NCBI GenBank assembly: GCA_900549445.1
Contig: UROS01000044.1
Coordinates: 1-15,123 of the forward strand
Source of the DNA: an uncultured Porphyromonadaceae bacterium
GTDB lineage: Bacteria > Bacteroidota > Bacteroidia > Bacteroidales > Muribaculaceae
DNA: 15,123 nucleotides
Direction of reading: 5' to 3'
A program made the position numbers and the translations under genes. Within the stretch, counting starts at the first letter, position 1, and the number at the start of each line of letters is the position of its first letter. Shown in pieces: positions 11,798-15,123 of this stretch. The notes beneath the pieces are model-generated. The model worked only from the letters and a program-made list of their open reading frames with translations. It did no database searches and had not been told where the DNA came from.

Positions 11798-13324
11798 TTA
11801 TAATTCCAGAAGGTTAAGCATCTTGACAGTGGCCCGTATTGCGGCCTCAGTCTGGTCGGCGTCGAGTCCGCGGGTCTTGATTACGGCACCGTTGTGAGTC
11901 CACGTGATAGTGGTGTGGACAAGCGCATCCGTACGTCCGCCGGGAGGGATATTGACCGAGTAGTTGGTCAGCGTGGGGAACGAGCGGTTAAGCCGGTCGG
12001 TGTAGATACGGCGCACCGCCTTTACGAAAGCGTCGAACTGGCCGTCGCCTACGGCGCTTTCCTGAAATTCCTCGCCGTCGATAATGAGTTTCACCGTTGC
12101 GGTCGGACGCAGTCCCTGCGAGAGATTCAGGGCATAGTTCACTATGCTTACACGCTGGGGGAGCGCGGAGTGGCGAAGGACGTCGGCCACGATGAAAGGC
12201 AGATCGCTCTGAGTGACGATTTCTTTCTTGTCGCCGAGCAATGTTATGCGTTCGGTGATCTTACGTATGTCGTCATCCGGCAGCTCTATGCCGAGCGCCT
12301 CGAGATTCTTACGGATGTTGGCTTTTCCCGAAGTCTTTCCGAGAGCATATTCACGCTCGCGGCCGAAACGCTCCGGCAGCAGGTCGTTGAAGTAGAGGTT
12401 GTGCTTGTTGTCGCCGTCGGCGTGCACGCCGGCGCATTGCGTGAAGACACTCTCTCCTATGATTGGCTTGTTGGGAGGCACGATTATGCCGGAGAACGAC
12501 TCCACGATGTGGCTCACTTTATTTATTTTGCTTTCGTCCACGCCGGTGGAACCGTGGAGCTGGTCGTGAATCACCGCCACGGCGCTCGACAGGGCTGCGT
12601 TGCCGGCGCGTTCACCGAGCCCGTTCACGGTAACGTGGACGCCTCGTGCGCCCCCTTTCACGGCGGCAAACACGTTGGCTGTGGCGAGGTCGTAGTCGTT
12701 GTGGGCGTGAAAGTCGAAATGGACACCCGGGAAGTGCTTCACCATCAGGTGTACATAGGAGAGGGTATCGTACGGGTTAAGCACTCCGAGCGTGTCGGGG
12801 AGCATAAAGCGCTCAACCGGCAGCTCTCTGAGGGCGTGCATCATGGCAAACACGTAGTCGCGCGAGTGCTTCATGCCGTTGCTCCAGTCCTCGAGGTAGA
12901 GATTTACCTTCAGACCGGCGGCTACGGCACGCTCCACCTCCTCGCCTCTCTTTGCGAAGTGCTCTTCCGGTGTCTGGCCGAGTTGCAGACGGCAATGGCG
13001 TTCCGAACCTTTCGAGAGCAGGTTAATAACCTTTCCGCCGGCAGCCGAAATCCAGTCGACCGACCGGCCGCCGTCAATAAATCCGAGCACCTCCACCGCC
13101 TCAAGGCGGGAAATACCCGCCGCCCACGCGCAGATTTTGCTTACGGTGTCGAACTCGCCGTCCGACACCCGGGCCGACGCCACCTCGATGCGGGGCACGT
13201 GGAGTTCGTTGAGGAGCAGGCGCGTTATCGCCATCTTCTCGGCCGTCGAGAACGATACGCCGGAAGTCTGCTCGCCGTCGCGGAGCGTGGTGTCGAGAAT
13301 TTCAACTTTAATCTGTCGGGTCAC
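11798..13324 (-). CDS. LeuA/CimA-family synthase, probably (R)-citramalate synthase
   Basis: This 508-aa enzyme joins acetyl-CoA to a 2-oxo acid. It has the DRE-TIM barrel signature DTTLRDGEQ (11-19, catalytic R15 and D16), E145, DTLG (T178), HAHND (H206, H208, metal binding), VNGLGERAGN (233-242), H301 in AGVHADG and Y311. A C-terminal LeuA-dimer regulatory domain spans about 385-508. Leptospira citramalate synthase carries R16, D17, L81, L104, E146, T179, H302 and Y312; here R15, D16, L80, L103, E145, T178, H301 and Y311 stand one position earlier throughout, which favours pyruvate over 2-oxoisovalerate as substrate. The start is GTG inside GTGA, overlapping the leuD stop; the next Met (31) would delete the catalytic motif. 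2-Isopropylmalate synthase remains the alternative. Confidence 0.85.
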   Translation of the reverse strand: MTRQIKVEILDTTLRDGEQTSGVSFSTAEKMAITRLLLNELHVPRIEVASARVSDGEFDTVSKICAWAAGISRLEAVEVLGFIDGGRSVDWISAAGGKVINLLSKGSERHCRLQLGQTPEEHFAKRGEEVERAVAAGLKVNLYLEDWSNGMKHSRDYVFAMMHALRELPVERFMLPDTLGVLNPYDTLSYVHLMVKHFPGVHFDFHAHNDYDLATANVFAAVKGGARGVHVTVNGLGERAGNAALSSAVAVIHDQLHGSTGVDESKINKVSHIVESFSGIIVPPNKPIIGESVFTQCAGVHADGDNKHNLYFNDLLPERFGREREYALGKTSGKANIRKNLEALGIELPDDDIRKITERITLLGDKKEIVTQSDLPFIVADVLRHSALPQRVSIVNYALNLSQGLRPTATVKLIIDGEEFQESAVGDGQFDAFVKAVRRIYTDRLNRSFPTLTNYSVNIPPGGRTDALVHTTITWTHNGAVIKTRGLDADQTEAAIRATVKMLNLLEL

Positions 13325-13911
13325 TTGCGGTTCGCTTCAAATTTCTCTATATCTGATTTTTTTGAGAGAAGATATTCCACGTCGTCGAGGCCTTCGCTCA
13401 GACACTGCTTTTTGTATGGATTGATGTCGAATTTCTCACTCCTGCCGGTGGCGAGATTCGTTACGGTCTGGGAAGGAAGATCGACCTTGACCTTTGTTGA
13501 ATGGTCTGCTGAGATTGAGGTGAAAAGCTCGGAGAGGAACTCCTCGCTTACAGTGACGGGCAACACGAAGCAGTTGAGCTCGTTCTGCTTGTGGATGTCG
13601 GCGAAAAAGCTCGAGATTACCACCCTGAAGCCGTAGTCGTGGATTGCCCATGCGGCGTGTTCGCGCGACGAGCCGGAGCCGAAGTTCTTGCCTGCCACGA
13701 GGATACATCCTGAGTAGGCGGGATCGTTCAGTACGAACGATTTTATCGGATTGCCCTCCTTGTCGTAGCGCCAGTCGCGGAAAAGATTGTCGCCGAACCC
13801 CTCACGCGAGGTGGCTTTGAGGAAACGGGCGGGGATTATCTGGTCTGTGTCGACGTTTTCCATCGGCAGCGGTACGCATGAAGAGACTATGGTTGAGAAT
13901 TTTTCTTTCAT
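13321..13911 (-). CDS. leuD: 3-isopropylmalate dehydratase small subunit
   Basis: LeuD forms the swivel-domain subunit of isopropylmalate isomerase with LeuC and interconverts 2- and 3-isopropylmalate (or citramalate and 3-methylmalate). The 196-aa length is typical. Motifs are PLPMENVDTDQIIPARFLK (14-32) and GKNFGSGSSREHAAWA (about 74-89), where the substrate-contacting serine-arginine loop lies. FADIHKQNEL follows. Its start overlaps the leuC stop in ATGA and its stop overlaps the next gene in GTGA, so leuC, leuD and the synthase gene are chained by 4-nt overlaps. Confidence 0.97.
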   Translation of the reverse strand: MKEKFSTIVSSCVPLPMENVDTDQIIPARFLKATSREGFGDNLFRDWRYDKEGNPIKSFVLNDPAYSGCILVAGKNFGSGSSREHAAWAIHDYGFRVVISSFFADIHKQNELNCFVLPVTVSEEFLSELFTSISADHSTKVKVDLPSQTVTNLATGRSEKFDINPYKKQCLSEGLDDVEYLLSKKSDIEKFEANRK

Positions 13912-15090
13912 AACATTGTGCGTGGATCTGTGATTTTTCCTGTTACGGCTGCAGCCGCTGCCACGAGCGGACCGGCAAGGATAGTGCGCGAGCCGGGGCC
14001 CTGACGGCCTTCGAAATTTCGGTTGGAGGTCGACACGGCCAGCTTGCCGGCCGGAATTTTGTCGTCGTTCATGGCGAGACAGGCCGAACAGCCGGGCTGA
14101 CGGAGTTCAAAACCGGCTGCCTCAAGTATCTTGTCGATGCCTTCCTCACGGATCTGACGGTCTACCCCCCACGAGCCGGGTACGAGCCACGCCGTAACGC
14201 CCGGAGCCTTCTTTTTGCCTTTCACGAACTCGGCAAATGCGCGGAAATCCTCGATGCGGCCGTTGGTGCACGAGCCGAGAAAAACGTAGTCCACCGGTTT
14301 GCCAAGCAACCTCTCCCCTTCGTGGAATCCCATGTATTTAAGCGCTTTATCATACGAAATTCTGCCCTGTTCGTCGGCAGGATCGGGCGATGGGATTGCC
14401 TCGGTTATGCCGATTCCCATTCCGGGATTTGTTCCGTAAGTTATACGCGGCTCTATGTCGGCGGCATCAAAACGGATTTCGCGGTCGAACTCAGCGCCCT
14501 CATCGGTTTTAAGAGTGCGCCAGTAGGCCACCGTCTTGTCCCACTCCTCTCCTTTCGGCGCATATTCGCGGCCTCTGACGTATTCAATCGTCTTTTCGTC
14601 GGGTGCGATCATGCCACCTCGCGCGCCCATCTCTATAGAGAGGTTGCAGAGCGTCATGCGCTCTTCCATTGAAAGCGCACGGATAGCCTCGCCGGCGTAC
14701 TCCACAAAATAGCCCGTAGCGCCTCCGGTGGTCATTTTTGCAATGATATAGAGTGCTATATCTTTGGCTGTCACTCCTTTTCCGAGCCTGCCGTCGACAG
14801 TTATACGCATCTTCCGGGGCTTTGGCTGGATGATACACTGGCTCGCCAGTACCATCTCCACCTCGCTCGTGCCTATTCCGAACGCCACGCAGCCCAGAGC
14901 GCCGTGGGTCGAGGTATGGGAGTCGCCGCACACCAGCGTCATGCCGGGCAGTGTGAGTCCGTTTTCCGGGCCTATCACGTGGATGATTCCGTTTTTGGGA
15001 TGCCCGAGTCCGAAAAGATTCACGCCGAACTCAGTTGCGTTGCGTGTCAAGGTGTCCACCTGATTGCGCGAAACGGGGTCGCTTATAGGC
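13908..15090 (-). CDS. leuC: 3-isopropylmalate dehydratase large subunit, 5' end missing
   Basis: LeuC is the aconitase-like Fe4S4 subunit of isopropylmalate isomerase. The 393 genomic codons begin at PISDPVSRNQVDTL and include LVCGDSHTSTHGALG, FLGSCTNGR and PGCSACLAMND; the cluster cysteines are at fragment positions 274, 334 and 337. E. coli LeuC has these at 347, 407 and 410 in 466 residues, so about 73 N-terminal residues are missing and the C-terminus is complete. An apparent in-frame ATG at 15107 giving MCIRDR is encoded by sequencing adapter and is not a real start. The gene is truncated by the contig end, not by mutation; promoter and any leucine attenuator would lie beyond the window. 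Confidence 0.95.
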
Positions 15091-15123
15091 CTGTCTCTTA
15101 TACACATCTGACGCTGCCGACGA
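15091..15123. other. Nextera/Tn5 adapter remnant (sequencing artefact)
   Basis: Bases 15091-15109 read CTGTCTCTTATACACATCT, the 19-bp Tn5 mosaic end used in Nextera libraries. Bases 15110-15123 continue GACGCTGCCGACGA, completing the reverse complement of the 33-nt read-1 transposase adapter without mismatch. This is library sequence left at the contig end, not a biological transposon. It breaks the leuC reading frame at 15090 and creates a false N-terminus. Confidence 0.98.

Noticed and set aside
11894..13636. 580-codon plus-strand open frame
   Set aside because: It is antisense to the LeuA/CimA-family gene and leuD, which have clear catalytic motifs. Long antisense frames are expected in GC-rich genes with biased codon use.
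15091..15109. A genuine Tn5 transposon end in the chromosome
   Set aside because: The mosaic end continues into the synthetic 14-nt adapter part and stops exactly at the contig end, which marks a library artefact.

Overview
This window looks like a metagenome-type contig from a Bacteroidales bacterium, plausibly Muribaculaceae or a near relative. Three things suggest this: promoters of the Bacteroidetes type (TTTG, 19-21 nt, TAnnTTTG), the gene order rseC-like/rnfB/rnfC, and a secreted protein ending in the short C-terminal module common in Bacteroidales exoproteins. The family assignment is inference; no rRNA or tRNA gene is present. The last 33 bases (15091-15123) are not genomic. They match the Illumina Nextera read-1 transposase adapter, so real sequence ends at 15090 inside leuC.

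Layout from left to right. (1) 1-1490, minus strand: biotin genes bioA and the 5' part of bioF, with a TAACTTTG -7 box just before bioA. (2) 1586-5175: an island of AT-richer appearance holding two REP-associated tyrosine transposases (RAYTs, HUH/Y1 family). Each is bracketed by its own distinct family of short palindromes. Between them, on the plus strand, lies a secreted beta-helix-like protein. (3) 5204-10656, minus strand: a tightly packed operon glyS, lemA, FKBP-type lipoprotein, rseC-like, rnfB, rnfC, read from a near-consensus promoter at 10626-10656. The remaining Rnf subunits (D, G, E, A) do not follow rnfC; the palindromes and a RAYT do. (4) 10661-15090, minus strand: a branched-chain amino acid operon leuC (5' end missing), leuD, a LeuA/CimA-family synthase and leuB, closed by a strong terminator whose T-rich tail carries the -33 box of the glyS promoter.

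How the genes work together. LeuC, LeuD and LeuB act on either isopropylmalate (leucine) or citramalate (isoleucine). The synthase encoded between leuD and leuB has features pointing to citramalate synthesis. RnfB and RnfC form the soluble iron-sulfur side of the ion-pumping ferredoxin:NAD oxidoreductase. The RseC-like protein encoded just upstream is a usual Rnf partner. BioA and BioF carry out neighbouring steps in biotin synthesis.

The most interesting signal is the pair of RAYT/palindrome systems. Two related transposases (roughly half identical, with the same catalytic positions H74, H76 and Y166) sit about 2.1 kb apart. Each is flanked by a different hairpin family: GTAC + GGACGTGA-type stems around the first, and GTAG + GGGCGCTA-type stems around the second. 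This looks like two co-resident, sequence-specific REP/RAYT pairs in a phylum where such systems are, to my knowledge, little described.
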